Of a stretch of 34,267 bases of DNA, positions 25,307 to 34,219 are shown in pieces. Below the pieces are notes generated by a model that was given only the letters and a program-made list of their open reading frames with translations, was not told where the DNA came from and did not search any database. The translations under genes were made by a program, and so were the position numbers. Numbering within the stretch: position 1 is the first letter of the stretch; each line of letters opens with the position of its first letter. This DNA is from Endozoicomonadaceae bacterium (lineage in GTDB: Bacteria > Pseudomonadota > Gammaproteobacteria > Pseudomonadales > Endozoicomonadaceae): the NCBI GenBank assembly GCA_023146365.1, contig JAGLCE010000010.1, positions 1-34,267 of the forward strand. Reading direction: 5' to 3'.

Positions 25307-26086
25307 TTATTGTAAGGAAAACGCAGCATAGCCCACCACTCGATTTTTATCTCCAGCGGTATCGCCAGAGTTGCAGATATCCAGCGTTGATACCTGCATG
25401 CCCTTTTTCTGGGCCACTTCAAGTAAGCCATTTAGAGGCTGGCAACCGCATGCTTGTCCGCCTGTTAGGTTGGGCGTTAATTGTTCGATCAATCTTATTG
25501 TGGTTGCATCTCGAGCGCAAGCTTCTTCGTAGGTGTGATAATGGCTGAGGTCAGTACTGATGACAATCAGGGTTTCATCGCCACCCCAAATCGATTCGAG
25601 AATTTCAGCCACGGCCATGGGAGAGGCATCGCCTACCACCAGAGGCACTAGAAGGAAATTATTGAGGCATTGTTGCAGAAAGGGTAGCTGAACTTCTAGA
25701 GAGTGCTCCATGACGTGTGAGGCGTTCATGATGTGTACCTGATTAAATCTGAGTAACGCTTGCATTGTCTGGATGTCCAGTGGTACCGAGCCTAGTGGGG
25801 TCGAGAAGGCGTCGCAATCTGGCAGCGCTACTCCCCTGAAATGCGTACGGTGACTGGGGCCGAGCAGGATTACCTTGCGAATCGTATTGGCCTGTTCTTC
25901 CAGAAGGCGGTAGGCGCTGGCTGCTGTTTGACCAGAATAGATATAGCCAGCATGAGGAACTATCAGTATTTTGGGTGATAGCTTTCGTATGGGTGTATTA
26001 GTGAGAAATGTTGAGATAGTGGCTTCCAGTTTTTCAGTATTGGCAGGATAAAAAGAACCTGCCACCGCTGGTTGTCGCGTTTTCAT
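25307..26086 (-). CDS. amrB: AmmeMemoRadiSam system protein B (MEMO1 family)
   Basis: The 259-residue MEMO1-like protein is related in fold to extradiol-dioxygenase LigB proteins. It opens with the family start RQPAVAGSFYPA and has VPHAGYIYSGQTAASAY (His45), LLGPSHRTHFRG (His79), the HSLEVQLPFLQ block, ISTDLSHYHTYEEA, and the C-terminal CNSGDTAGDKNRVVGYAAF. The two His lie where metal ligands are known in human MEMO1. GAGG lies 7 bp before ATG 26086. It is the first gene of amrB-amrA and is divergent from amrS, giving the complete three-part set. Function remains unknown in bacteria as far as I know. Confidence 0.95.
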   Translation of the reverse strand: MKTRQPAVAGSFYPANTEKLEATISTFLTNTPIRKLSPKILIVPHAGYIYSGQTAASAYRLLEEQANTIRKVILLGPSHRTHFRGVALPDCDAFSTPLGSVPLDIQTMQALLRFNQVHIMNASHVMEHSLEVQLPFLQQCLNNFLLVPLVVGDASPMAVAEILESIWGGDETLIVISTDLSHYHTYEEACARDATTIRLIEQLTPNLTGGQACGCQPLNGLLEVAQKKGMQVSTLDICNSGDTAGDKNRVVGYAAFSLQ

Positions 26087-26254
26087 ATTGATTCCTCAAT
26101 GTATCGGGCGCATCAAGTATAACTGTCCCGAAGGTTGCCCATTAGAATAATTGCGTATTAATTGTTTGCTGTTAAAAAAATAATAAGTTTTTTTTGCATG
26201 TATCTGTGTTTTGCTTAATGCTTACGAGGCAGGAAATCTAAGGTGGGAAGCACT

Positions 26255-27349
26255 ATGGTTCAGGCATCAATGGTACCACCATCGGTATTTCCGACCCGTT
26301 ACTGGCATGTATTGGCAGACGGACGAATTCAGTGTGATCTTTGTCCGAGAGCCTGTAAATTACGGGATGGGCAACAAGGGCTCTGCTTTGTGCGGGAGCG
26401 ACGGGACGACGCTATTGTACTGACCAGCTACGGTCGTTCTAGTGGTTTCTGCATTGACCCTATCGAGAAGAAACCCCTTCATCATTTTTTGCCAGGAACT
26501 CCCGTACTGTCATTTGGCACCGCTGGTTGTAATCTGGCCTGTAAGTTTTGCCAGAACTGGGATATCAGCAAATCTCGACAAATAGATTCTTTGGCGCATA
26601 GTGCAGCGCCGAAGCAGCTCGCTGCAGTGGCTGTCCAGAAAAAATGTAGCAGCATTGCTTTTACTTACAACGATCCCATTATTTTCATGGAATATGCGAA
26701 TGATGTAGCACAAGCGTGTCATGAGGTTGGGGTGCGATCCGTAGCGGTAACTGCGGGCTATATTTGTGATGAGCCGCGTGTGGATTTTTTTCGTTATATG
26801 GATGCGGCCAATATTGACCTGAAAGCGTTTACTGAGCGTTTTTATAAAAAGATCTGTGGTGGAGAGCTAGCACCAGTGCTTGAGACGTTGCTCTATCTGA
26901 GTAAGGAGACCCGTGTCTGGTTTGAGATCACCACACTACTGATTCCCGGCGAAAATGATTCCGATGCTGAGATGAATGCTATGACAAACTGGATTGTAGA
27001 ACACCTTGGGCCGGATGTGCCTTTGCACTTCTCGGCCTTTCATCCTGACTGGAAAATGACCGACAAGCTCAGTACATCGATATCAACCCTGACCCGAGCG
27101 CGACAGATCGCCATACGCAATGGTATTCGATACTGTTATACCGGTAATGTCCACGACCCAGAGGGGGGCAGCACATACTGTTACTCCTGTAATGAACGAT
27201 TAATTGAGCGGGATTGGTATGAGTTACGGGAGTGGAAGTTGGACGATAAAGGGTGTTGTAATCACTGTCATACTGCATTACCTGGGGTGTTTGAATCGGG
27301 CGCTGGCACTTGGGGACGCCAGCGGATTCAGGTTCAGATGACTAGCTAA
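26255..27349 (+). CDS. amrS: AmmeMemoRadiSam system radical SAM enzyme
   Basis: A radical SAM enzyme of 364 residues with the [4Fe-4S] motif CNLACKFC (Cys at 92, 96 and 99). The preceding CDLCPRACKLRDGQQGLCFV adds further cysteines (27, 30, 34 and a fourth). The body carries AFTYNDPIIFMEYA, NIDLKAFTERFYKKICGG and HFSAFHPDWKM. A C-terminal Cys-rich part (YCYSCNERLIERDW, CCNHCHTALPG) could bind another metal. This is the PflA-like AmrS type always seen with AMMECR1 and Memo genes. ATG 26255 is preferred over GTG 26243, which overlaps the likely ribosome site (AAGGTGGGAAG). It is divergent from amrB, with 168 bp between starts, and convergent with the Lon-like gene with only 17 bp between. Confidence 0.94.
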   Translation: MVQASMVPPSVFPTRYWHVLADGRIQCDLCPRACKLRDGQQGLCFVRERRDDAIVLTSYGRSSGFCIDPIEKKPLHHFLPGTPVLSFGTAGCNLACKFCQNWDISKSRQIDSLAHSAAPKQLAAVAVQKKCSSIAFTYNDPIIFMEYANDVAQACHEVGVRSVAVTAGYICDEPRVDFFRYMDAANIDLKAFTERFYKKICGGELAPVLETLLYLSKETRVWFEITTLLIPGENDSDAEMNAMTNWIVEHLGPDVPLHFSAFHPDWKMTDKLSTSISTLTRARQIAIRNGIRYCYTGNVHDPEGGSTYCYSCNERLIERDWYELREWKLDDKGCCNHCHTALPGVFESGAGTWGRQRIQVQMTS

Positions 27350-27366
27350 TTAGCAGGGCAGACTCA

Positions 27367-29757
27367 TCAGTGGCTATCTTTGGCGAGTTCGGCAATCTCT
27401 TTGAGGCGTTCAAGAACTCGGTAGTTGATGGTGCCTTTCGGGTATTTTCCATTTTTGTTGAGGCTTCCTGGTTTAATGTCGCATAGTATTTCCAGCGCTT
27501 CTTCCACTTCGGAAACAGCATAAATAGTGAACTGTTTGGTTCGGACAGCGTCTTGGATCTCCGTATCCAGCATCAGGTTTCGGATGTTAGAAGCAGGAAT
27601 GATAACGCCCTGCTCTCCGTTAAAATCACGAGCTTTGCAGAGTTCAAAGAAACCTTCGATTTTTTCATTCACACCGCCAATGGCCTGCACTTCTCCATGC
27701 TGGTTGATGGAACCCGTGATGGCCAGTCCTTGGCTGATGGGGATTTTTGTCAGTGCTGAAATTAAGCAGCACAGTTCAGCCAAGGATGCGCTGTCTCCAT
27801 CAATATAACCGTAGGACTGCTCTATGGCTAAGCTAGCGGAGATGGCTAGTGGGAATTGTTGAGCATAACGGGCACCAAGGTAGCCGGTTAGGATCATTAC
27901 CCCTTTGGAGTGGATCGATTGGCCGAGCTGGGCTTCCCGCTCAATATCAACAATTCCCTGTGAGCCTGGATAGACTGCAGCGGTAATTCGAGCAGGGGAG
28001 CCAAAGCAGGTGTCGCCAACAGATAATACCGTGAGTCCATTGATCTTGCCGATCGCTTTCCCATCGGAGTCAATCAGGATGCTGCCCTCCAGCATCTCTT
28101 TCTGGATCTCTTTACTGACTCGGCTGGTGCGCTCTGCTTTGGCCTCGAGTGCTTTATTAATATGATGGTGGGTGATTTTTCGACCTTTGGCCATTTGCCT
28201 GATGAAATTTGCTTCAGCAAGCAGATCGAACAGCTTGCCAATGTGTGCAGATATGTGCTCCCGATGTTCCGCCAATCGTGAACTGTGTTCAATCATGCGA
28301 GCAACCGCCTGGGACGTCAGGGCAGGGTAGCCTTCGTCATCGACACGGGTTTTTAGTAAACGGGCAAATGAGTTGATGGATTCTGGGGTTCTATCAATGT
28401 AGCCATCGAAATCTACCAAAACCCGGAACATTTCGTGAAAATCCGGATCGAGATCCTGCAGCAAATAATAAATTTGTCGTGAACCAATTAGGATGATCTT
28501 GATATTCAAAGGGATATCATCAGGCGTCAGAGTAATGGTGTTGACCAGACCCATCTCGGCAGCCGGCGATTCAATTTTTAGTTGCCCTTCTTTCAGTGCG
28601 CGTTTCAGCGCTTCCCATACGAAGGGTTCATCAAGCAGCTTGATCGCTTCAATCACCAGATAGCCACCATTGGCTTTGTGTAGACTGCCCGAACAGATCT
28701 GCCGGTAGCTGGTAATCAACGTCCCCATTTCCGCAGCATACTCCACACGCCCAAACAAATTTTTGTAACAGGGGTGGGATTCGAATACGACTGGTGCTGG
28801 CGCATTTTTCTTGTGGCCGACGATAATGTTAGGTGAATAATGCTCTTCCAGATGAGAGCGTTTGCTGCAGTCATACCGTGATTCGATAACCCCCTCTTCC
28901 GCCAGTATTTCTATTACGGTTTTATGCAGGTCTTGCTTCATGGTGGCCAGATAGTTCAGGATATCCTTGTGTTCGCTGTATTTTTTCTTGACTGGTTTGA
29001 ACAGCGGCTCCAAAGCCATGCCAATAGTGTCATGATTGAGCTTACGCAGCGCTTCACTGGATTTCCGTTTCCATTGGGGTAGTTCGGCCAATTCATCATT
29101 GAGCAGGGTTTCCAGTTTAGTAATATCAGCGTTAAAGCACTCCCGCTCTCCATCCGGCAGACGGGCGAACTCGGTTTCATCCATGGCCTTGCCTTTGTGC
29201 ATTGGCGCAAAGGTCAGGGAGCCGGTTTCTCGGAACAGGGCGATATTGCAGCGCAGAGCTTCCTGCTCCACTCGGTCAATGGCTAAGTCATAACTTTTGT
29301 TAAAGTTGTGCTCAATAAGGCTCTTGCGCTGTTGGTAAGTTGGATGCTCGAATGCCGCTGGAAAGGTATCCAGTAGCCCGTCGATCAAAGTGTCAAAGTC
29401 AGTCTGCAGAACATGTCCAGTGCCAGCTGGTAGTTTTAGAACCGATGGCGCCCTTGTGTTGTCGAAGTTGTTGACATAAACCCAGTCAGAGGGTGCCGTC
29501 ATTCGTTTGGCTTCACTTTTCAGGTAGTGCCGCACGTAAGAGGTTCGACCTGTGCCAGATTCACCCATTACATAAATGTTGTAGCCGGAGCGTTGCATGG
29601 CGACGCCGAACTGAATGGCGGTAACGGCTCGTTCCTGGCCAAGTGTGCCTATAAATGGTTTGAGCTCGTCTGTGTCTTTGAAGCCGAGCTCTCCTGGTGC
29701 TTGACGGACGGAGAGGTGGGCGGCGGCGACTTTTAGCTTGTTAACTACGGATGGCAT
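27367..29757 (-). CDS. Lon-family ATP-dependent protease (LonB/AAA_32 type)
   Basis: The 796-residue protein combines an AAA ATPase with a C-terminal Lon serine protease and lacks the substrate-binding N-domain of classical Lon. Near the start is Walker A GESGTGRTS (65-73). The middle has a helical insertion (about 100-270), then KANGGYLVIEAIKLLDEPF (sensor/Walker B region) and the DLDPDFHEMFRVLVDF block. The protease shows GDSASLAE with Ser656 and NEKIEGFF with Lys699; the 43-residue distance equals that in E. coli Lon, so the dyad is intact. The start is ATG 29757 (MPSVVNKLKV); the longer TTG at 29790 has no ribosome site. The family is related to E. coli YcbZ but longer. Substrates are unknown. 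Confidence 0.92.
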   Translation of the reverse strand: MPSVVNKLKVAAAHLSVRQAPGELGFKDTDELKPFIGTLGQERAVTAIQFGVAMQRSGYNIYVMGESGTGRTSYVRHYLKSEAKRMTAPSDWVYVNNFDNTRAPSVLKLPAGTGHVLQTDFDTLIDGLLDTFPAAFEHPTYQQRKSLIEHNFNKSYDLAIDRVEQEALRCNIALFRETGSLTFAPMHKGKAMDETEFARLPDGERECFNADITKLETLLNDELAELPQWKRKSSEALRKLNHDTIGMALEPLFKPVKKKYSEHKDILNYLATMKQDLHKTVIEILAEEGVIESRYDCSKRSHLEEHYSPNIIVGHKKNAPAPVVFESHPCYKNLFGRVEYAAEMGTLITSYRQICSGSLHKANGGYLVIEAIKLLDEPFVWEALKRALKEGQLKIESPAAEMGLVNTITLTPDDIPLNIKIILIGSRQIYYLLQDLDPDFHEMFRVLVDFDGYIDRTPESINSFARLLKTRVDDEGYPALTSQAVARMIEHSSRLAEHREHISAHIGKLFDLLAEANFIRQMAKGRKITHHHINKALEAKAERTSRVSKEIQKEMLEGSILIDSDGKAIGKINGLTVLSVGDTCFGSPARITAAVYPGSQGIVDIEREAQLGQSIHSKGVMILTGYLGARYAQQFPLAISASLAIEQSYGYIDGDSASLAELCCLISALTKIPISQGLAITGSINQHGEVQAIGGVNEKIEGFFELCKARDFNGEQGVIIPASNIRNLMLDTEIQDAVRTKQFTIYAVSEVEEALEILCDIKPGSLNKNGKYPKGTINYRVLERLKEIAELAKDSH

Positions 29758-30249
29758 TAAGAACGTGTTCCCTGAGCTGTTTCTCTTCAATAATATCTTA
29801 ATTCATACAATAGCAGGACTGCTGTAATGCATCACCCAACGATTCCGAGTCGAACAGGATGGATCAATCCGTCATCTGTTCTGATATGGCACGAGACGAA
29901 TAATTAAACGAATAATCCGCTATTCGCTAATTATCAATGGATTGATCAAGTCTGGCAAACAAGAATATTGATCATCTGTCATCTCGCTGTTTACACATGC
30001 GAAATTATTACTGGATATATCATCATTTACTAGAAAAATTGTCTATTCTGTCTTGGCTGATTTTGTACTTGGCAGGTGTTACGTTACTATACCATACTGC
30101 CTTTGGTTTGATGGGATCAATTATAGGGAGTATCTCTATAATATGGGGTTCAATATTGAAATGCACTTTCCGTTTGCCTGTGTAGCTGGTGGGTTTGGCT
30201 AGAACGAACCTGAATTGTATTGAATCTGTGGAAATTGAATCAGACAACG
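29758..30249. other. 492 bp divergent region between the Lon-like and ABC genes
   Basis: It should hold both promoters. One plus-strand frame, 29997-30185 (62 aa), reads as a hydrophobic peptide with two possible membrane spans (LSILSWLILYLAGVTLLY and MGSIIGSISIIWGSIL). It has ATG but no ribosome site, so I do not call it a gene. An aattaaacgaataatc-type repeat (cgaataat near 29896 and 29907) is present. No terminator is clear. Confidence 0.45.
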
Positions 30250-31197
30250 ATGATCACAATCGACAACCTCAAAAAGACCTTTGGCCAGTTTACGGCCGTA
30301 GACGGTATTACTTTTTCTGTTGGGCCGGGTGAAGTACTCGGTTTTCTAGGTCCCAACGGAGCCGGAAAATCCACGACGATGAAGATGATAAGTGGGTTTA
30401 TTAAGCCCACGTCTGGCACTGTCAGTGTCTGTGGGCATGACGTGCTCAGCGACCCTGTTGGTGCCAAAAAGTTGCTGGGCTATCTCTCTGAAGGTGCGCC
30501 GGCTTATGGTGAAATGACGCCGGCTCAATTTTTGAGTTTTATTGCAGATATCCGGCAATTAAAAGGTAATGAGAAGGCTGTGCGTATCCAGCATGTGGTG
30601 GACAAACTCGCACTGAGCAGTGTTATGCACCGTTCCTTTGACACTCTTTCCAAGGGGTTCAGATGCCGAGTAGGTATTGCTCAGGCGATCTTGCATGATC
30701 CGGTGGTACTGATTCTCGACGAGCCAACGGATGGTCTTGATCCGAATCAGAAGCATCAGGTACGAGAGCTGATCAGTGGTCTGTCTGAAGAGAAAATCGT
30801 GATTATCTCTACCCATATCCTTGAAGAGGTTAACGCCGTCTGTACCCGTGCGATTGTTATTGCCGGTGGTCGGGTGCTGGCAGACGCATCTCCGAGTGAT
30901 TTGGAGAGTCGTTCCCGCTATCATCGAGCGGTGACGCTTAGCGTGCCGGACGTCGCACCGGTCGATGCGATCGCGACCTTTGAGCAGTTGTCCGGTGTTT
31001 CCTGCGTTGAAATCTGTCCAGATAAAGAAAATTGCTATACGTTGCTGCCTTCCGTGGGCGTGGATCTGCTCCCAGCGGTTAACCGGTTATTACAGGACAA
31101 GAGCTGGACTGCGCTAGAGCTGTATGTGGAGCGTGGGCGTTTGGATGATGTGTTTAGATCCTTGACCCAAAGTAAAGCATCGGAGGTGGTGGTTTGA
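30250..31197 (+). CDS. ABC transporter ATPase, GldA-like
   Basis: A 315-residue ABC-2 type ATPase. Walker A GPNGAGKST is at 34-42. A degenerate signature LSKGFRCRVGIAQA stands where LSKGYRQRVGLAQA is usual. Walker B is VLILDEPTDGLDPNQ and the H-loop is ISTHILEE. The C-terminal about 90 residues are the extra domain common in this subgroup, ending LDDVFRSLT. ATG 30250 (MITIDNLKKTFG) is the family start; an upstream in-frame TTG (30220) adds unconserved residues. It is followed by a permease (stop and start share TGATG) and an auxiliary membrane protein: the GldA-GldF-GldG arrangement. In Bacteroidetes these genes serve gliding; in proteobacteria the cargo is unknown, so an unidentified export role is all that can be said. 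Confidence 0.93.
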   Translation: MITIDNLKKTFGQFTAVDGITFSVGPGEVLGFLGPNGAGKSTTMKMISGFIKPTSGTVSVCGHDVLSDPVGAKKLLGYLSEGAPAYGEMTPAQFLSFIADIRQLKGNEKAVRIQHVVDKLALSSVMHRSFDTLSKGFRCRVGIAQAILHDPVVLILDEPTDGLDPNQKHQVRELISGLSEEKIVIISTHILEEVNAVCTRAIVIAGGRVLADASPSDLESRSRYHRAVTLSVPDVAPVDAIATFEQLSGVSCVEICPDKENCYTLLPSVGVDLLPAVNRLLQDKSWTALELYVERGRLDDVFRSLTQSKASEVVV

Positions 31198-31931
31198 TGA
31201 GTAGCGTTAACGTGATTTTCAGGCGTGAACTAAGGAGTTACTTTGTAACGCCGTTGGCCTATGTCTATATCGTGATCTTCCTGATGATGATCGGTGTTTT
31301 CAGTTTTTACTTAGGCCACTTCTTTGAGCGACGTCAGGCCGATTTGATCGCTTTCTTTATGTTCCATCCTTGGCTTTACCTGTTTCTAATACCGGCAGTC
31401 AGTATGCGGTTGTGGGCGGAAGAGCGTAAAACCGGCACGTTGGAACTGTTGCTGACTCTGCCGATCACTCTTGGTCAAGCGGTACTGGGCAAGTTTCTTG
31501 CCGCATGGATCTTTACTGGTTTGGCGTTGTTGTTAACTTTTCCTATATGGTTAACGATTAACTACCTTGGAAATCCTGATAATGGCGTCATTCTCGCCAG
31601 TTATATTGGCAGCTGGTTGATGGCGGGTGGATTCATTGCCATTGGTTCCTGCATGTCAGCTTCGACCAGTAATCAGGTCATCGCTTTTATTCTCAGCGTG
31701 GTCGTCTGTTTTTTGTTTGTTGTCGCCGGTTTTCCGATCGTGCTAGATGCTTTTCAGTTATGGGCGCCAGCTTCGGTAGTGGATGCCATTGGAGCACTCA
31801 GTTTCCTGACGCACTTTGAAGCGATCAGTAAAGGTGTGCTGGATCTGCGTGATGTGTTGTATTTCCTAATCATGATGGCCGCCTGGTTAGTGGCTACTGC
31901 CATCGTTATTGATATGAAGAAAGCGGACTGA
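31197..31931 (+). CDS. ABC-2 type permease, GldF-like
   Basis: A 244-residue inner-membrane protein with about six membrane helices: PLAYVYIVIFLMMIGVFSFY, FMFHPWLYLFLIPAVSMRLW, FLAAWIFTGLALLLTFPIWL, a helix around SWLMAGGFIAIGSCMSAS, VIAFILSVVVCFLFVVAGFP and a last one before IDMKKAD. The cytoplasmic ERKTGTLELLLTLPIT loop is the ABC-2 family coupling motif. The start is ATG 31197, overlapping the ATPase stop by one base, with GGAGG 10 bp upstream; a TTG at 31194 is less likely. It forms the membrane channel with the ATPase upstream. The auxiliary protein follows after 12 bp. Confidence 0.92.
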   Translation: MSSVNVIFRRELRSYFVTPLAYVYIVIFLMMIGVFSFYLGHFFERRQADLIAFFMFHPWLYLFLIPAVSMRLWAEERKTGTLELLLTLPITLGQAVLGKFLAAWIFTGLALLLTFPIWLTINYLGNPDNGVILASYIGSWLMAGGFIAIGSCMSASTSNQVIAFILSVVVCFLFVVAGFPIVLDAFQLWAPASVVDAIGALSFLTHFEAISKGVLDLRDVLYFLIMMAAWLVATAIVIDMKKAD

Positions 31932-31943
31932 GGAGAGCGGGCG

Positions 31944-34031
31944 ATGACGACCAAACTGTTTCCAAAAGCAGGTCTCGTGGCGCTGGCTGTTCTGGTGCTG
32001 CTGATAACAGTGGTAAGCCAGTTCGTGTTCAGAGGTGCACGGGTTGATCTGACGGAGGATAAACTTTATACCCTGTCACAAGGAACGAAGAAGCTGATGA
32101 AAGACCTGCAGGAGCCGGTAACGCTAAAACTGTTTTATTCCCGTAAGGCGACTGAAGGTATTCCACAGCTTCGTAACTATGCTGACCGTGTTGAGGAGTT
32201 GTTGAGGGAGTATTCGCAGGTGTCGAAAGGAAGGGTGACGCTCGAAGTGATTGATCCTGAACCCTTCTCAGAGCAGGAAGAAGATGCTGCTGGTTATGGT
32301 CTGAAGGCTGTGCCGCTGTCAGTGGGTAACCGAGAGGCTTATTTGGGGCTTGTGGCTCTGAGTCAGGATGCTGTGGTTTCAGACAAGGAGACGGCAGTTG
32401 GTGATCAGAACGGTCAGGTCACGGACGAGGTGGGGCGAAAGGAAGTGATCGGTTTTTTCCATCCAGACAAGGAGAGTTTTCTTGAATATGACATCAGTAA
32501 TCTGATCTATTCCGTCAGTCAGAAAACGCGCCCGATGGTGGCGGTAATCAGTGGCGTGCCGGTCAAAGGGGGTTATGATTATACGACCCATGGCTCCAAC
32601 AATTCATGGATGAGTATTACCCAGCTTGAACGGCTATATGATGTTCAGTACTTGGGTAACTCGGTGACTGAAATATCCTCTGATATCGGCTTACTAATCC
32701 TGATCCTGCCGCATGATGTGTCTGAAGGTACTCTCTACGCCATTGATCAGTATGTTCTCAGGGGTGGGCATGCGCTGGTATTTCTTGATCCTTATGCGGA
32801 AGAGGCTGCCCAGAATGTAGGCACGATGATGGGCGGTGATGATGGTGGTCCTCGCTCTGCGTATCTTGATACCTTATTGAGCTCATGGGGCGTTGAGATG
32901 GTGCAGGAACAGTTTGTGGCGGATGAGGACCACGCTCTGTCGGTGGGGAGCCAAACGGGTCAATCGGTGAGGCATCTGGGCGTTTTAGGCTTGAAGAATG
33001 ACAGTTTCAACCGTAGTGATGTGGTGATGTCTAATCTTAAAGTTGTCAATTTTTCCAGTGCCGGTGCATTGAAACTGAAAGAGGGTGCTTCGGTCACCAT
33101 GGAGCCTCTTATTCAGTCCGGTATAAATTCAGCGTTATTGGGCGTGGCGCAGCTTGAGTCGCTGAGTGATCCGAGGACGCTTTATAAAGAGTACCGGCCT
33201 TCTGGTGAACGTTATGTGTTAGCGGCTCGAATCACGGGAAAGATAAAAACAGCCTTTCCTGATGGTCGACCCGAACCCAGAGCATCTGGTGAAGATGCTG
33301 GGGATTCGCTGGACATAACACCGGTTCCGAATGATAAGAAACCTCTGACGGGTGTGCCCGTTGAAGAAGAGGAAGCTGAAGCGAAAGAAGCCGTAGGGAA
33401 GCGGAAGCAGGAGCAGGTTAATCATGGCGTGGGGGGCGAGTTTGCTGGTGGGTTGATGCGTCTGGTGGTGTCGGAAAAACCGATCAACCTGATCATTGTT
33501 GCGGATACGGATGTGTTATCAAACCGGCTCTGGGTGCAGGTGAACGACTTCTTTGGCCAGCAGGTTGTGACTCCCTTTGCTAATAATGGTGACATGGTGA
33601 TAAATCTGGTGGATAACCTGATGGGAAATGCAGACTTGATCAGCATTCGCAGTCGAGGTCAGTATTCACGGCCATTCACCAAAGTGGATGAACTAGAGAG
33701 GAGTGCACAGGCTAGCTTTATGGATAAGGAAGAGGAACTCACCCGTAGGTTGCAGGAGACAGAACAGAAACTGTTTGAGCTGCAGGCCATGAAAGAGGGT
33801 AATGATACCTTGGTTTTGAGTACTGATCAGTTGAAGGGATTGGCGCGTTTCCAGCAGCAGAAGCTGAAAATCAGGAAGGAGCTGCGTGATGTACAGCATC
33901 AGTTAAACCAAGATATTGAGAACTTGGGTAGTCGCCTGAAACTGATCAATATTTTTGCTGTACCGTTCCTGTTAACGGTCATTGTGATTGGCTTTCGCAT
34001 TCGACAATCCCGAAGAGAGCTTTCACATTAA
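31944..34031 (+). CDS. GldG-like ABC auxiliary membrane protein
   Basis: The 695-residue protein has one N-terminal membrane helix (about 10-30) and one near the C-terminus (NIFAVPFLLTVIVIGFRI). Between them lies a large periplasmic domain of the ABC_transp_aux (PF09822) type: VDLTEDKLYTLSQGTKKLM, LKLFYSRKATEGIPQLRNYA, YSVSQKTRPMVAVISG and YVLRGGHALVFLDPYAEEA. Residues about 475-490 form an acidic/lysine-rich linker (EEEEAEAKEAVGKRKQEQ) and about 590-650 a coiled coil before the last helix. GGAGA lies upstream of the ATG. In many gammaproteobacteria a DUF4340 gene follows as fourth member; none begins here before the hairpins at 34129. Confidence 0.92.
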   Translation: MTTKLFPKAGLVALAVLVLLITVVSQFVFRGARVDLTEDKLYTLSQGTKKLMKDLQEPVTLKLFYSRKATEGIPQLRNYADRVEELLREYSQVSKGRVTLEVIDPEPFSEQEEDAAGYGLKAVPLSVGNREAYLGLVALSQDAVVSDKETAVGDQNGQVTDEVGRKEVIGFFHPDKESFLEYDISNLIYSVSQKTRPMVAVISGVPVKGGYDYTTHGSNNSWMSITQLERLYDVQYLGNSVTEISSDIGLLILILPHDVSEGTLYAIDQYVLRGGHALVFLDPYAEEAAQNVGTMMGGDDGGPRSAYLDTLLSSWGVEMVQEQFVADEDHALSVGSQTGQSVRHLGVLGLKNDSFNRSDVVMSNLKVVNFSSAGALKLKEGASVTMEPLIQSGINSALLGVAQLESLSDPRTLYKEYRPSGERYVLAARITGKIKTAFPDGRPEPRASGEDAGDSLDITPVPNDKKPLTGVPVEEEEAEAKEAVGKRKQEQVNHGVGGEFAGGLMRLVVSEKPINLIIVADTDVLSNRLWVQVNDFFGQQVVTPFANNGDMVINLVDNLMGNADLISIRSRGQYSRPFTKVDELERSAQASFMDKEEELTRRLQETEQKLFELQAMKEGNDTLVLSTDQLKGLARFQQQKLKIRKELRDVQHQLNQDIENLGSRLKLINIFAVPFLLTVIVIGFRIRQSRRELSH

Positions 34032-34128
34032 GAGAATTTCTAGAAATCGTTTCTCAGCTCAAAGAATTAGCTAGTCGCTCAAGGAGCGATTGACTAACTC
34101 TATCGACAAAAGCAAACGTCTGTATAAT

Positions 34129-34172
34129 GACTCAATAGCAGCGAGATGTTGTCATCTCGCTGCTATTGAGTC
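34129..34172. repeat. Perfect 20-bp hairpin (TTGT loop) after the ABC operon
   Basis: The arm gactcaatagcagcgagatg (34129-34148) is perfectly inverted at 34153-34172 around a 4-base loop. It lacks a T-run directly after the stem, so it is not a standard intrinsic terminator in either direction. A TATAAT hexamer at 34123-34128 abuts its left edge, but no good -35 box is at the right distance. It may act as a 3'-end stabiliser, a transcription stop or a mobile palindromic unit. Confidence 0.8.
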
Positions 34173-34180
34173 TCAGAGGG

Positions 34181-34219
34181 ACAGAGTAATTGATTTTTAA
34201 GGCTGATCAATTACTCTGT
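34181..34219. repeat. Second hairpin, 14-bp stem, 8 bp after the first
   Basis: The arm acagagtaattgat (34181-34194) is inverted at 34206-34219 (atcaattactctgt) with an 11-base loop. A short T-rich stretch (gtttcttgg) follows. With the stem at 34129-34172 it makes a double-hairpin array, possibly the terminator region of the ABC operon or the edge of a repeat element running beyond the window. Confidence 0.7.

Noticed and set aside
29997..30185. 62-aa hydrophobic open frame before the ABC operon
   Set aside because: It has no ribosome site, and an equally long frame exists on the opposite strand; AT-rich DNA gives hydrophobic frames by chance.
34123..34128. TATAAT as a confident promoter
   Set aside because: No -35 hexamer lies 16-18 bp upstream; TTGACT at 34090 is about 27 bp away.
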